Notes: generated from the sequence alone by a model not told the origin. Counted from the first letter of the stretch, positions 1 to 7,905 are shown. The stretch: 23,123 bases of DNA from Candidatus Iainarchaeum sp. (GCA_028690725.1 JAQVAR010000006.1:1-23123); one strand, 5' to 3'. Numbers and translations are program-made.

Positions 1-378
1 AAAATATTTTTTAAAGAAAAAAATAGTTTTTTGGATTATGCTGGAGGGTATGGAATTTTTACTCGATTAATGAAAAATAAGGGATTCAATTTTTATTGGG
101 ATGATAAATATACTGAAAATACTTTTTCAAAAGGTTTTGAATATAAAAAACAAAAAATTGATTTGACCACTTGTTTTGAATGTTTTGAGCATTTTGAAGA
201 ACCAATAAAAGAAATTGAAAAAATATTAAAAATTTCAAATAATATTATTTTTTCAACAAGATTAATACCAAAAGAAATTCCAGAAAAAAATTGGGTTTAT
301 TATGGTTTTAATCATGGTCAGCATATTGCATTTTATTCAAAAAAAACCCTTTTTTTTATTGCAAAAAATATAATTTGA
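1..378 (+). CDS. SAM-dependent methyltransferase, class I (5' truncated by window edge, C-terminus frameshifted)
   Basis: The reading frame is open to the window edge, so the true start lies outside; TTG at 31 is only the first in-window start-like codon. The visible protein begins just before the SAM-binding glycine motif (DYAGGYG), then has the acidic helix motif ECFEHFEEP and the late segment GQHIAFYSKKTL. These are the marks of the Methyltransf_23-type family that modifies sugars or small metabolites. The frame stops at 376-378, but the expected C-terminal tail continues in another frame to 482 (separate entry), so the gene carries a 1-base indel, probably in the A6 run at 363-368. The substrate cannot be read from the sequence; the neighbouring glycan genes suggest a sugar or glycan intermediate. 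Confidence 0.75.
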   Translation, partial: KIFFKEKNSFLDYAGGYGIFTRLMKNKGFNFYWDDKYTENTFSKGFEYKKQKIDLTTCFECFEHFEEPIKEIEKILKISNNIIFSTRLIPKEIPEKNWVYYGFNHGQHIAFYSKKTLFFIAKNII

Positions 379-482
379 ATTTGTATTCTTTTAAAAATTT
401 TCATATTTTAACTAAAAAAAGAATCAACAAAAATTTTATTTATTTAGTAGTATTAATTCAAAAAATTAGAGCTAAATTTTAA
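369..482 (+). pseudogene. Out-of-frame C-terminal tail of the methyltransferase
   Basis: Shifting frame at the A6 run lets translation continue as YNLNLYSFKNFHIL and onward for 37 residues to a TAA at 480-482, with no internal stop. Joined to ...FFIAK it gives a natural Methyltransf_23-like C-terminus. Candidate slip sites are A8 at 339-346, T8 at 350-357 and A6 at 363-368. One missing base would restore the gene. This is either a real frameshift or a homopolymer sequencing error; the sequence alone cannot decide. Confidence 0.6.
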
Positions 483-619
483 GTGGTAAAAAATAATATT
501 AAAAATTTAATATTAATTATTTTTTTATATTGTTTTTTAAGTAAACTAATTAGCATTGATTTTGTTGTTTATAGCATTATTTAAAAAGAAAAAAGTTATT
601 AATTTATTGTGTTGGGTTT

Positions 620-1309
620 ATGATTGTTTTCAAATATTTTAAGAATTTTTTAAGAGTTCATTTTAAATCTCTGATTAAAAAAGATTCTCTTATTTCTAAA
701 GAATATATTTCAAATTTTTTGCCTGAAAAATCAATTATAGTGGAAGCAGGCGCTCATGTTGGTTTGGATACTATTGAAATGGCGAAAGCATTTCCAAAAG
801 CAAGGATTTTTGCTTTTGAACCAGTTCCTAATATTTTTGAACAATTGAAAAAAAATACTTTAAGATATAAGAATATTACTTGTGTGCAATTAGGTTTGTC
901 TGACAAAAATGGTTTTTCAAATATTTTTGTTAGTAGTGGTGCGTCCGATGGGTCAAGTTCTTTGTTAAAACCAAAAGAACATTTAAAGTTACATCCTAAA
1001 GTAAAATTTGATAATTCAATAAAAATTGAAACAATTACTCTAGACTCTTGGATCAAAAAAAACAATATTGAAAAAATAGATTTTTTGTGGTTAGATTTAC
1101 AAGGAATGGAATACAAAGTTTTAAAAAAATCTGAAAAATTGTTAAAATCGGTGAAAGGAATTTTTGCTGAGGTTTCTTTAGTCGAAAATTATTCTGGTGG
1201 TGTTTTATATGACAAATTAAAAGATTTTTTGATTAAAAATAATTTTGTTGTTGATAAAGAAGAAATTATTTGGGAAGATGGTGGAAACGTTTTGTTTCTA
1301 AAAAAATGA
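620..1309 (+). CDS. FkbM-family methyltransferase
   Basis: This is a 229-residue SAM-dependent O-methyltransferase of the FkbM family. SAM motif I is seen as IVEAGAHVGLDT near residues 40-51, followed by FAFEPVPNIFEQL, and the hallmark C-terminal strand DFLWLDLQGMEYKVL around residues 155-169. FkbM proteins methylate hydroxyls on sugars or small molecules and are common in exopolysaccharide and glycan clusters. That fits the neighbours: a GT2 gene starts 12 bases after the stop. The ATG has only a weak ribosome site (TTGGG), and a possible TATA box lies at 579-587. The exact substrate is unknown. Length is normal for the family and I see no missing motif. Confidence 0.85.
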   Translation: MIVFKYFKNFLRVHFKSLIKKDSLISKEYISNFLPEKSIIVEAGAHVGLDTIEMAKAFPKARIFAFEPVPNIFEQLKKNTLRYKNITCVQLGLSDKNGFSNIFVSSGASDGSSSLLKPKEHLKLHPKVKFDNSIKIETITLDSWIKKNNIEKIDFLWLDLQGMEYKVLKKSEKLLKSVKGIFAEVSLVENYSGGVLYDKLKDFLIKNNFVVDKEEIIWEDGGNVLFLKK

Positions 1310-1321
1310 TTGTGTGATAAA

Positions 1322-2074
1322 ATGAATAAAATATCTATAATTACTGTTTGTTATAATGCTGAGAAAACAATTGAGGAAACAATAAAATCTGTTGTTGAAC
1401 AAACTTATCCTAATATTGAATACATTATTGTTGATGGTAAATCAAATGACAAAACAATGAATATAATAAAAAAATATAAACATAAAATTGCAAAAATAAT
1501 TTCTGAAAAAGATAAGGGTTTGTATGATGCGATGAATAAGGGGGTTAAAAAAGCAAGTGGAAAAATAATTTATTTTTTGAATGCTGATGATATTCTTGTT
1601 GACAAACATGTTATTAGAGAAGTAGCAGAAGAATTTGAAAAAAATGATTTTGATTTGGTTTATGGTGAAATAGATTTTTATTATCCAAAAGAAAAACGTG
1701 TTGTTAGAATTTCGAGGGTTGCTTCTATTTCAGAGTTAAAAAATGGTTATATGTTTCCGCACCAAGGCTCTTTTGTTAAAAAAAAGTGGTTACAAAGATT
1801 TCCTTTTGATTTGAAATACAAATCAAGTTCAGATTTTGATTTTTTTTGTAATTTTTTGAAAGAAAAACCATTAATAAAAAAAATTGATAAAACAATTGCA
1901 AGGATGACTATGGGCGGGGTAAGTTCTGGAGTAATTTCTTACAATGAAACACAACAAGTAATAAGAAAACACTTTGGGAGAATTACTTATTATAAAGTAA
2001 AATTAAAACATTTTATTTATAAGACAACAAAAAATATTTTAAAAATATTAAAAATAAGTTATCACAAAGGTTAA
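1322..2074 (+). CDS. Glycosyltransferase family 2 (GT-A fold)
   Basis: This 250-residue protein is a family 2 glycosyltransferase. The N-terminal Rossmann-like strand ISIITVCYNAEKTI begins at residue 4, IIVDGKSNDKT lies near 35-45, KGLYDAMNKGV near 65-74, and the metal-binding DxD-type motif is FLNADD (residues 85-90). The frame also opens at TTG 1310, but I choose ATG 1322: GTGAT at 1315-1319 sits three bases upstream, and the protein then begins right before the first beta strand, as in relatives. The short C-terminal region is basic with no clear membrane helix. It is probably co-transcribed with the FkbM gene. It would add a sugar to a lipid- or protein-linked glycan; donor and acceptor are not readable. 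Confidence 0.88.
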   Translation: MNKISIITVCYNAEKTIEETIKSVVEQTYPNIEYIIVDGKSNDKTMNIIKKYKHKIAKIISEKDKGLYDAMNKGVKKASGKIIYFLNADDILVDKHVIREVAEEFEKNDFDLVYGEIDFYYPKEKRVVRISRVASISELKNGYMFPHQGSFVKKKWLQRFPFDLKYKSSSDFDFFCNFLKEKPLIKKIDKTIARMTMGGVSSGVISYNETQQVIRKHFGRITYYKVKLKHFIYKTTKNILKILKISYHKG

Positions 2075-2094
2075 TAATAAATTAATTTTTTTTG

Positions 2095-2550
2095 TTAAAT
2101 AATTTTTTCTATTTCTCTTACCAATTTGTTTTCTTTTTTTACTTTTATTTTTTTTATATTTTTTAATAGTTTTTCTATTTTTTTTTCGTTTGTAGTCCAT
2201 TTTATTTCATATTTTTTTCCAAAGGCTTTACAAATTTCTGTTTGATGATCATCTATTGCTTCTCCAAATTTTTTTAATCTTGGGAATAAAATCAATTTTT
2301 TATTTTGATTTAAAACTTCTATTATTGTTCCTACTCCTGCATGAGAAATAACAATATCACACCATTTTATTTTTTCAATAATTTTTTTTTGTTTCAAAAT
2401 TCTAGAATATTTAATATTTTTTGGTTTTAACTCACTTTCTCCAATTTGTGCAAAAACTTCGAATTCTTTCGAACTTAATTTGTCTATTTCATTAATTAAT
2501 CTATTTAATGGATAAGTTGAACCAACTGTTACAAATATTTTTGTTTTCAT
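2095..2550 (-). CDS. Alg13-like / PssE-like glycosyltransferase catalytic subunit (GT28 C-terminal domain)
   Basis: The 151-residue protein has the GT28 C-terminal (UDP-sugar-binding) fold: KIFVTVGST at the N-terminus, VISHAGVGTIIEVL in the middle and LILFPRLKKFGEAIDDHQ after it. In eukaryotes Alg13 pairs with membrane-bound Alg14 to add the second GlcNAc to dolichol-PP-GlcNAc; in bacteria PssE/EpsF pairs with PssD/EpsE for exopolysaccharide. The partner gene lies immediately upstream, which supports a two-subunit enzyme. An in-frame TTG at 2562 was rejected: ATG 2550 is preceded by GGTGAT (2555-2560 on the complement) at the usual spacing, and TTG would lie before it. Whether it transfers GlcNAc or a uronic acid cannot be told. 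Confidence 0.85.
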   Translation of the reverse strand: MKTKIFVTVGSTYPLNRLINEIDKLSSKEFEVFAQIGESELKPKNIKYSRILKQKKIIEKIKWCDIVISHAGVGTIIEVLNQNKKLILFPRLKKFGEAIDDHQTEICKAFGKKYEIKWTTNEKKIEKLLKNIKKIKVKKENKLVREIEKII

Positions 2551-2603
2551 AAATATCACCAAGGCCTACCAACGGTACCCAAATTGTAAGCGAATTTTTT
2601 TGC

Positions 2604-3047
2604 TTAATCAATCACCGAGCCAACATATTTTGCTTTTGGAAAAAATTCTAAACCACTTTTCCATTGTACAAAAAATTCATCAACTTTTCCATAAATTAAT
2701 TTTCCACAAAGTGAAGGTGAATTAACTCTGGCTAAAGATTCAATATAAATAGTTTTTATTCCTAAGTAATGTCCAATTAAGAGTGTAGGAAAACCTATTT
2801 CTGCTCCAGTACTAATGATGACTGTTGGTCTCTCCTTAACAATTATGTAGAAACTTTGTAAAAAACTAATAATAAATCTAAAATAATTTCTTCTTGTTGG
2901 CAGAATAAAATATTTTTTTCCTTTCAAATTTAACGTATTTATTCTTTTATCTGTTATAAAAAAATATTTTTTTCCTCTCCAAGCTTCTTCTAATTGTAAT
3001 GCTTCTGTTAAATGTCCTCCAGCTGAACAAGCAATGCATATTTTCAT
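2604..3047 (-). CDS. Alg14-like / PssD-like glycosyltransferase membrane-anchoring subunit
   Basis: The 147-residue protein opens with KICIACSAGGHLTEAL, the GGHxxE signature of the Alg14/PssD N-terminal domain. A hydrophobic stretch (about residues 57-70) follows, then VIISTGAEIGFPTLLIG, then IKTIYIESLARVNSPSL and VDEFFVQW, all conserved in Alg14/PssD. In known pairs this subunit anchors the catalytic Alg13/PssE half to the membrane and binds the lipid-linked acceptor. The Alg13-like gene follows 53 bases downstream. No good Shine-Dalgarno site precedes the ATG; a TATA-like stretch about 28 bases upstream could give a short or leaderless internal transcript, but this is weak. The gene is complete and of normal length. 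Confidence 0.85.
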   Translation of the reverse strand: MKICIACSAGGHLTEALQLEEAWRGKKYFFITDKRINTLNLKGKKYFILPTRRNYFRFIISFLQSFYIIVKERPTVIISTGAEIGFPTLLIGHYLGIKTIYIESLARVNSPSLCGKLIYGKVDEFFVQWKSGLEFFPKAKYVGSVID

Positions 3048-3085
3048 AATAATATTAGAATTTTAATGGTTTTTAATTTATTGGT

Positions 3086-4030
3086 TTAATCTTTAAGAAT
3101 TTTTTCAAATTGTTTTTCTATTCTTTTAGAATCCATCCACTTATTTAATTTATTTTCTTTCAACCAAGGTTGTTTTAACATATTCAAATACTTTTTATTA
3201 TTAGTATCAAGATCAATTACAATATCAACCACTTTTTTGAAATCATTATAATCGTGATAGTTCACAAAACTCTTTGTATTAAAATCTCTTTCAATATTAG
3301 GATTGCCCCAATAAATAGGAATGCTATTAGCTAGCATTGGATGAAAAATTTTTTCTGTAGTATAACCAGAATAAGAACTATTTTCAAAAGCAATTGAAAA
3401 CTTGTATTCTTTTTGATAATTTATTACGGCTTTTCTCCAATTACCAACATGTCTAGAAATAAGAGAAGAAAAATAATATTTTCCTATTAATGACTCTGTT
3501 TTTTGTATTGTTTTCATTAAATTTGTTAGTTTTGATGGTGGTAAAGGCATTGAATTATTCATACTCTTTCCAGGAGCATCAACTTTTTTATATTTGTTAA
3601 GCTCTTTAAATAATTTTACTCTTTCTATAGCATCTTTTGAATAAATATAGTTACAAAAATTTTTTTTGGAGGCAAGAATCTTTTTAGGAGAATTTTTGTC
3701 CAATAAATTTTTTCCAGCGCCAAAATAAACATACAATGGTAACCTCAAATAATTTTCATCTTTAACTTTTTCTTCATAATCAAATCCAAATCCAAAATCA
3801 CACTTTTTCATATCAATTTGAATATTTTCTCCAGTCCAAAAAACTTTTTTCCCATTAAAACTAATTTTTGGAATTGACTTAACATTTTTACCATCAACAA
3901 AACTAGAAAAAAACATTATTTCTGCTTCTTTTTCAGAAACAATTTTGCAACCAAATTTTTTTACAATATTCTTAAAAAAATCATCTTCCTTGTTTTCTTG
4001 TGGCCAATATTTAAAACAAATTTTTTTCAT
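3086..4030 (-). CDS. GT10 family fucosyltransferase-like glycosyltransferase
   Basis: This 314-residue protein matches alpha-1,3/4-fucosyltransferases (GT10). FWTGENIQ lies near residues 64-71, the CDFGFGFDY strand near 77-85, and the GDP-fucose-binding signature FSIAFENSSYSGYTTEKI at 211-228 is followed by ANSIPIYWGNPNIERDF (234-250), NTKSFVNYHDY and a C-terminal helical tail. These enzymes add fucose or a related deoxysugar from GDP-sugar to a glycan. An upstream in-frame GTG (4039) is rejected because GTGAT at 4036-4040 (complement) is the ribosome site for ATG 4030. That site includes the TGA stop of the RelE-like gene, so the two are translationally linked. Donor specificity is inferred from family only. 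Confidence 0.85.
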   Translation of the reverse strand: MKKICFKYWPQENKEDDFFKNIVKKFGCKIVSEKEAEIMFFSSFVDGKNVKSIPKISFNGKKVFWTGENIQIDMKKCDFGFGFDYEEKVKDENYLRLPLYVYFGAGKNLLDKNSPKKILASKKNFCNYIYSKDAIERVKLFKELNKYKKVDAPGKSMNNSMPLPPSKLTNLMKTIQKTESLIGKYYFSSLISRHVGNWRKAVINYQKEYKFSIAFENSSYSGYTTEKIFHPMLANSIPIYWGNPNIERDFNTKSFVNYHDYNDFKKVVDIVIDLDTNNKKYLNMLKQPWLKENKLNKWMDSKRIEKQFEKILKD

Positions 4031-4035
4031 ATTTA

Positions 4036-4314
4036 TCACTCATATGCTTCATCATGGTGTCTTATCTTTTGAAAGAGTATTTTCTTTTCTTTTCTAAATA
4101 CTCTAAAAAATAAAACATAATGTTTGTAAACATGAACCCGTTTAAAATCGTTCAAATCATTTCTCAAATTTTTATAAAAATTAATTGTTTCTAAATCTCT
4201 AGAAATTATTTCCTCAATTTTTTTTAAAATTGTTTTATACAAGGGTTTATTTTTTTTAAATAATTTTTTTAACGTTTTTTCGAATTCTTCAGAACAAACA
4301 TATTTAAAACCCAT
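4036..4314 (-). CDS. RelE/ParE-superfamily toxin
   Basis: This small basic protein of 92 residues has the RelE-like pattern: an N-terminal strand FKYVCSEEFEKTLKKL, two helices rich in Lys, then LRNDLNDFKRVHVYKHYVLFFRVF and the C-terminal strand ILFQKIRHHDEAYE with the family's HxxxY ending. RelE toxins act as ribosome-dependent mRNA nucleases or related blockers of translation. Its ATG directly follows the TAA of the antitoxin gene with no gap, as in classic toxin-antitoxin operons. Its own stop codon lies inside the ribosome site of the GT10 gene. Toxicity is an inference from family; the conserved basic and aromatic residues look intact. Confidence 0.8.
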   Translation of the reverse strand: MGFKYVCSEEFEKTLKKLFKKNKPLYKTILKKIEEIISRDLETINFYKNLRNDLNDFKRVHVYKHYVLFFRVFRKEKKILFQKIRHHDEAYE

Positions 4315-4548
4315 TTAATCAGCTTCAATATCTTTTATTAATTCTCTAATATTAGAATACGCTTTTCTATTTCTTTTCTTCTCATATTCCTTTGATTCTT
4401 TTAATAGTTCTTTAATCAAAGGTTCTTTTACTTCGGGATAAACATCAACAAGTCTATTAAGAAGTTCATCAAAACTCTCTCTTTTGTATTCCTTTAAACT
4501 TTCTAATCTTTCTTTAGTTTTATTAGCAACTCTCAAAGTAGTATACAT
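4315..4548 (-). CDS. Antitoxin, ribbon-helix-helix type (DUF7557/RelB-VapB-like)
   Basis: The 77-residue protein begins TTLRVANKTKERLESLKEYK and continues SFDELLNRLV, the pattern of short archaeal ribbon-helix-helix antitoxins. The charged C-terminus (SNIRELIKDIEAD) is the part that normally wraps the toxin. It precedes the toxin gene with the stop and start codons touching, so it is made first, as expected. The ribosome site GGTGAT stands a few bases before the ATG. The AT-rich repeats just upstream could be its DNA target, since such antitoxins usually repress their own promoter; that is family knowledge plus inference. Confidence 0.75.
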   Translation of the reverse strand: MYTTLRVANKTKERLESLKEYKRESFDELLNRLVDVYPEVKEPLIKELLKESKEYEKKRNRKAYSNIRELIKDIEAD

Positions 4549-4556
4549 ATAATCAC

Positions 4557-4592
4557 CTATATATCAATATATTAGCATATATTTTAAAAATT
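4557..4592 (-). promoter_or_regulatory. Candidate promoter/operator of the toxin-antitoxin operon
   Basis: Read on the minus strand, a TATA-like TTTTTAAAATATAT (about 4577-4590) is followed by two AATATAT copies and then GGTGAT and the ATG. Spacing from the TATA box would give a leader of about 10 bases. The repeated AATATAT units are possible binding half-sites for the ribbon-helix-helix antitoxin, but in such AT-rich DNA this may be chance. Confidence 0.35.
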
Positions 4593-4612
4593 ATTGTGAA
4601 CCACATAAAACA

Positions 4613-5584
4613 TTACAATACAAAAAATATTCCTAGAACAATCAAACAAATCATTCCTTGTATTATTAATATTGTTGTTGTTACTTGCCATTCTTTCATT
4701 GGTTTTTTTAAAATGAATTGTGTTATTGAACCACCTTTTGGATTAGCTTTCAACAAACCATTTTTTTGAGGCAAACCAAAACACTCTGATTGAAATTTGT
4801 GTTTTGCTTTTATTAAAAATTCTATGAAAAATAATACAATAATTATTATTCCGAATGTTTGCATATTTCCGAGAATACTCATTATTGCAAGGTTAGCACC
4901 AACCATTAATGTTAATGAGTCTCCACCAAATATTTTTGCTGGGAACCAATTGTAATATAAGAATCCTGTTAGCGCACCAATCATTGCTAGTCCAAGAATC
5001 ATTGTTGTTGTTTGTCCAGTAAAAAAAGCTATTATTGTTAATGTTCCTGTTAACAATATTCCTTGTCCTGCTTCTAAACCATTATAACCTGCAAGCATGT
5101 TGAAAGCATTACTTGCACCAGTAATAGCAATTGGTATTATTATTAATGAATAAAATATTCCAAAATCAATTAAACCAATTATGGGGAGAGTCATTGTTGT
5201 TTTTTCAATACTAATAGCCATTAATGGTAATGCTGCTATTATTGGAAATAATGCGTGTTGCCATTGTCTTATTCCTTTTTTCCAGCCAATAATATCATCA
5301 ATAAAACCAACAAAAGCAATTATTGCTATTGTGCTAAAACCTGCTAGTAAATAACCTAGTTTTATTGTAAATACTTGTAAATATGTTGCTAAAAATATTG
5401 CGCTGAATATTCCTGTTGTAAAACCAATAAAAACTATTGTTCCTCCTAATTCTGCTATTAACGGCTTATTATATTTATTCATATCCGTTCCAAGAAATTT
5501 TTTAAAATGCATTCTTTTGATAAAATGAGGAATCAAAAATAATACTATTAAAAGTGATATTATTAATGGAATAATTTCAAACAT
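4613..5584 (-). CDS. Polyprenyl-phosphate GlcNAc-1-phosphate transferase (Alg7/AglH/MraY superfamily)
   Basis: The 323-residue integral membrane protein has about ten hydrophobic segments and all signature loops of the superfamily. KPLIAELGG is at residues 40-48, the catalytic DD in FVGFIDDIIGW at 96-97, NAFNMLAGYNGLEAGQ near 160-175, and the nucleotide-binding IFGGDSLTLMVGA near 218-230. The C-terminal QSECFGLPQKNG-PKGG loop resembles the sugar-recognition loop of archaeal/eukaryotic Alg7-like enzymes. The reaction transfers HexNAc-1-phosphate from UDP-HexNAc to dolichol phosphate, the first step of lipid-linked glycan assembly on the cytoplasmic face. It lies immediately downstream of aglB on the same strand. 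There is no ribosome site, and a TATA box 26 bases upstream suggests a leaderless message. Confidence 0.88.
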   Translation of the reverse strand: MFEIIPLIISLLIVLFLIPHFIKRMHFKKFLGTDMNKYNKPLIAELGGTIVFIGFTTGIFSAIFLATYLQVFTIKLGYLLAGFSTIAIIAFVGFIDDIIGWKKGIRQWQHALFPIIAALPLMAISIEKTTMTLPIIGLIDFGIFYSLIIIPIAITGASNAFNMLAGYNGLEAGQGILLTGTLTIIAFFTGQTTTMILGLAMIGALTGFLYYNWFPAKIFGGDSLTLMVGANLAIMSILGNMQTFGIIIIVLFFIEFLIKAKHKFQSECFGLPQKNGLLKANPKGGSITQFILKKPMKEWQVTTTILIIQGMICLIVLGIFFVL

Positions 5585-5604
5585 AACAATAATTAGTTAT
5601 TTTT

Positions 5605-5614
5605 TATTTATAAA
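5605..5614 (-). promoter_or_regulatory. TATA box placing transcription start at the Alg7-like ATG
   Basis: On the minus strand this reads TTTATAAATA, close to the archaeal TATA consensus, and its centre is about 26 bases before the ATG at 5584. That is the normal TATA-to-start distance, and no Shine-Dalgarno sequence is present, so a leaderless transcript is the simplest reading. Confidence 0.55.
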
Positions 5615-5628
5615 CTTATTAGTACAAA

Positions 5629-7731
5629 TTATTTTACTTTAAAAATTTTCATTCCATTGTAAGAATAAACTTCTTCGTAAAAATCTTTTGTTTCTTCTGA
5701 ATTAAAATAAACTTTTGCCAAATTAGTATTATTATAAGTTTGTCCCAAAATAATTAATTGGTTTGCTTCTGCATAATAATAAATTGGTGTTTCTCCATTA
5801 TAAAAATCGCTTGGATTTTTTTTCCATATGCTACCCATTCCTTCATATTGTTCTGTTGGAATTATTTGTTCATTACAATTCATTCCATTTTGTACTGGGT
5901 AACAATTAATTACTCTTGTTGAAAAATCATAATATTTGTTTCCTAAAGAAGAATCAACTGAATCATTATAATAAAATTCAAATGTTGGACCAGAATAAAA
6001 ATTATCTGATGGTAAAATAATATATTCTGCTCCTATTTCTTTTGTAACAATATCATAACCTCTTTGAACATCATTCGTAATTGTAAACTCTGCGTAAGCT
6101 TTATTACCAAATCCTGAAGCATTTCTATTATCAACAGAAAATTTTCTTTCTGTTACAAATGCTAGTTGGTGTCCATCACTCCACCAATTAAAAAATTTTG
6201 CATTCTCATCAGTATTATTTTGTATCCAATCCATTGTTTCAATCCAATAAGGACTAGAATTTGCAAATGGTGCAAATTGTGTTAAATACATATCAGAACC
6301 ACTAACACCAGTTAACAATATGAATACAAATGCTCCTAAAACAATTTTTCCTTCTAACGCCTTATTCATTTCATATTTTTTTAATAATTCAAATATTATA
6401 TAACAAGTTATTGCTGCACCAGCAATCAATCCTAATCCAAAAATAAAAGTGAATTTTAATTTGTACCAAGCCATGAACAAAGTTATTATTGTCCAAAACC
6501 ATAACAAAATTTGCGTGTGCGAGTCCTCTCTTTTAAAAAAGTATAATGTAATTGGAAAAACAAATAATGCTATTATTGGTAATACTATTAACGAATTATA
6601 TTTTATTCCAAAAGATTTGTTTCCAAGACTTTCTTCTCCAACAAGAGAGCTAATACTTTGTCTTCCTTCTCCTGAATAAAAAAAATCTGGTTCTATTGCA
6701 AAAAACATTAGCATTGCAATTAATCCAACATAAAGTAAGATTATTGTTATTGTTGGAGCTAAACTCTTAATTTCTTTTTTTGAGTTATAAAAGAAGAAAC
6801 ATAATCCAATAAAAACAATTGTTGTTATTATTCCAATTAATAATGTTATTTCTAAATTTATTTTTGTTACATTAGAAATTGATCTTGTTAATGATAAAAA
6901 CCAAACTTCTGTATACCCTATTGAAAAAAAACTATATGCTGTAGAAATAATAGTATAAATTCCAAGTGAAACAAAAATTTTTGTTATAAAATTAAATGGT
7001 TCTGATTTTGTTATCTTTTCTTTTTTTGATGTACCACTAATATACATCATCATAAATATTGATGATGGAATAAGTATTAATGGAATCAGAATATTTGCTC
7101 TCCAAGTAATGGCCATTAAACCAAAAAAAATTCCTGACAAAGAAGTGTTAATCAAATCATTTTTATCCAAACTCTTTGTTTTTATTGCCCTAATAAGAAA
7201 AACAAATCCTATTACCATCCAAACAAATGCAAGAGAATCATTTCCTTCTGCTCCAGCCATTGTTCTATAAGCAAATGCTGGACCAATAGCTGCTAAAAAA
7301 CCAGTTACCAAACCAACTTTTTTACTATTAAAAATTTCTTTTGCTAAAAAATACATTCCTACAGAAATTATTGCACCAAATAATATTGGTGCTATTTGTA
7401 CTGCAAAAGCAATTAATTCTTTGTTATAAAAACCAAGCGATAATACAAAATATAATGCGGCCATTAAATAATGTTGTAGCTCTGCTGTTGATTGTGGCAT
7501 TCCTCCTTCAACAAAATAATAAACATTTGGGTCTATCTCACCAACATATCCTTGTGTTATTAGTTCTTGTGTTAACCTAGCATGATAATAAGCGTCTGGT
7601 TCAAACAAATAGTTTCCTTCAAATCTAACAAGATTACTTCTAATTGATATTGCTAATAAAAAGATTATTATTAATAAAAAGATTGTTTCTTTGTTGTTCC
7701 AAACACTTTTTTTTATTTCTTCAAAATTCAT
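5629..7731 (-). CDS. aglB: AglB/STT3 oligosaccharyltransferase
   Basis: The 700-residue protein is the catalytic subunit that moves a lipid-linked glycan to Asn in N-X-S/T sequons on the outer face of the membrane. It has a first membrane helix (about 17-31), then the outer loop EPDAYYHARL with the metal-binding D46, a later PTxAYRTMAGAEGNDSLAF-like loop (AYRTMAGAEGNDS), multiple transmembrane segments to about residue 480, and a soluble C-terminal domain. The peptide-binding motif normally WWDYG is here WWSDGH (516-521). AGTGAG precedes the ATG. Length is short for Euryarchaeota but usual for a compact AglB. The Alg7-like gene follows 44 bases downstream, tying initiation and transfer of the glycan together. 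Confidence 0.93.
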   Translation of the reverse strand: MNFEEIKKSVWNNKETIFLLIIIFLLAISIRSNLVRFEGNYLFEPDAYYHARLTQELITQGYVGEIDPNVYYFVEGGMPQSTAELQHYLMAALYFVLSLGFYNKELIAFAVQIAPILFGAIISVGMYFLAKEIFNSKKVGLVTGFLAAIGPAFAYRTMAGAEGNDSLAFVWMVIGFVFLIRAIKTKSLDKNDLINTSLSGIFFGLMAITWRANILIPLILIPSSIFMMMYISGTSKKEKITKSEPFNFITKIFVSLGIYTIISTAYSFFSIGYTEVWFLSLTRSISNVTKINLEITLLIGIITTIVFIGLCFFFYNSKKEIKSLAPTITIILLYVGLIAMLMFFAIEPDFFYSGEGRQSISSLVGEESLGNKSFGIKYNSLIVLPIIALFVFPITLYFFKREDSHTQILLWFWTIITLFMAWYKLKFTFIFGLGLIAGAAITCYIIFELLKKYEMNKALEGKIVLGAFVFILLTGVSGSDMYLTQFAPFANSSPYWIETMDWIQNNTDENAKFFNWWSDGHQLAFVTERKFSVDNRNASGFGNKAYAEFTITNDVQRGYDIVTKEIGAEYIILPSDNFYSGPTFEFYYNDSVDSSLGNKYYDFSTRVINCYPVQNGMNCNEQIIPTEQYEGMGSIWKKNPSDFYNGETPIYYYAEANQLIILGQTYNNTNLAKVYFNSEETKDFYEEVYSYNGMKIFKVK

Positions 7732-7905
7732 TTCTACTCACTAAAAATACATATATCACTTGCACAACTATTAAAAAACAATTTCTTTTCCAAAAATATT
7801 GAAATTTATTTTTTTAAAATACTTTAACCAATATTTTTATTATTTAATTTTTTATTACTTGTATTTAATAATTCTATTTCTTCAACTTTTTTTATTATTT
7901 TTTGA

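Noticed and set aside
754..1116. Open frame of 120 codons opposite the FkbM gene
   Set aside because: Antisense shadow without ribosome site or domain.
2551..2603. Odd less AT-rich stretch with GGTACC and AGGCCT palindromes between the Alg14- and Alg13-like genes
   Set aside because: Short, no clear stem or repeat beyond six-base palindromes; only the GGTGAT ribosome site is functional-looking.
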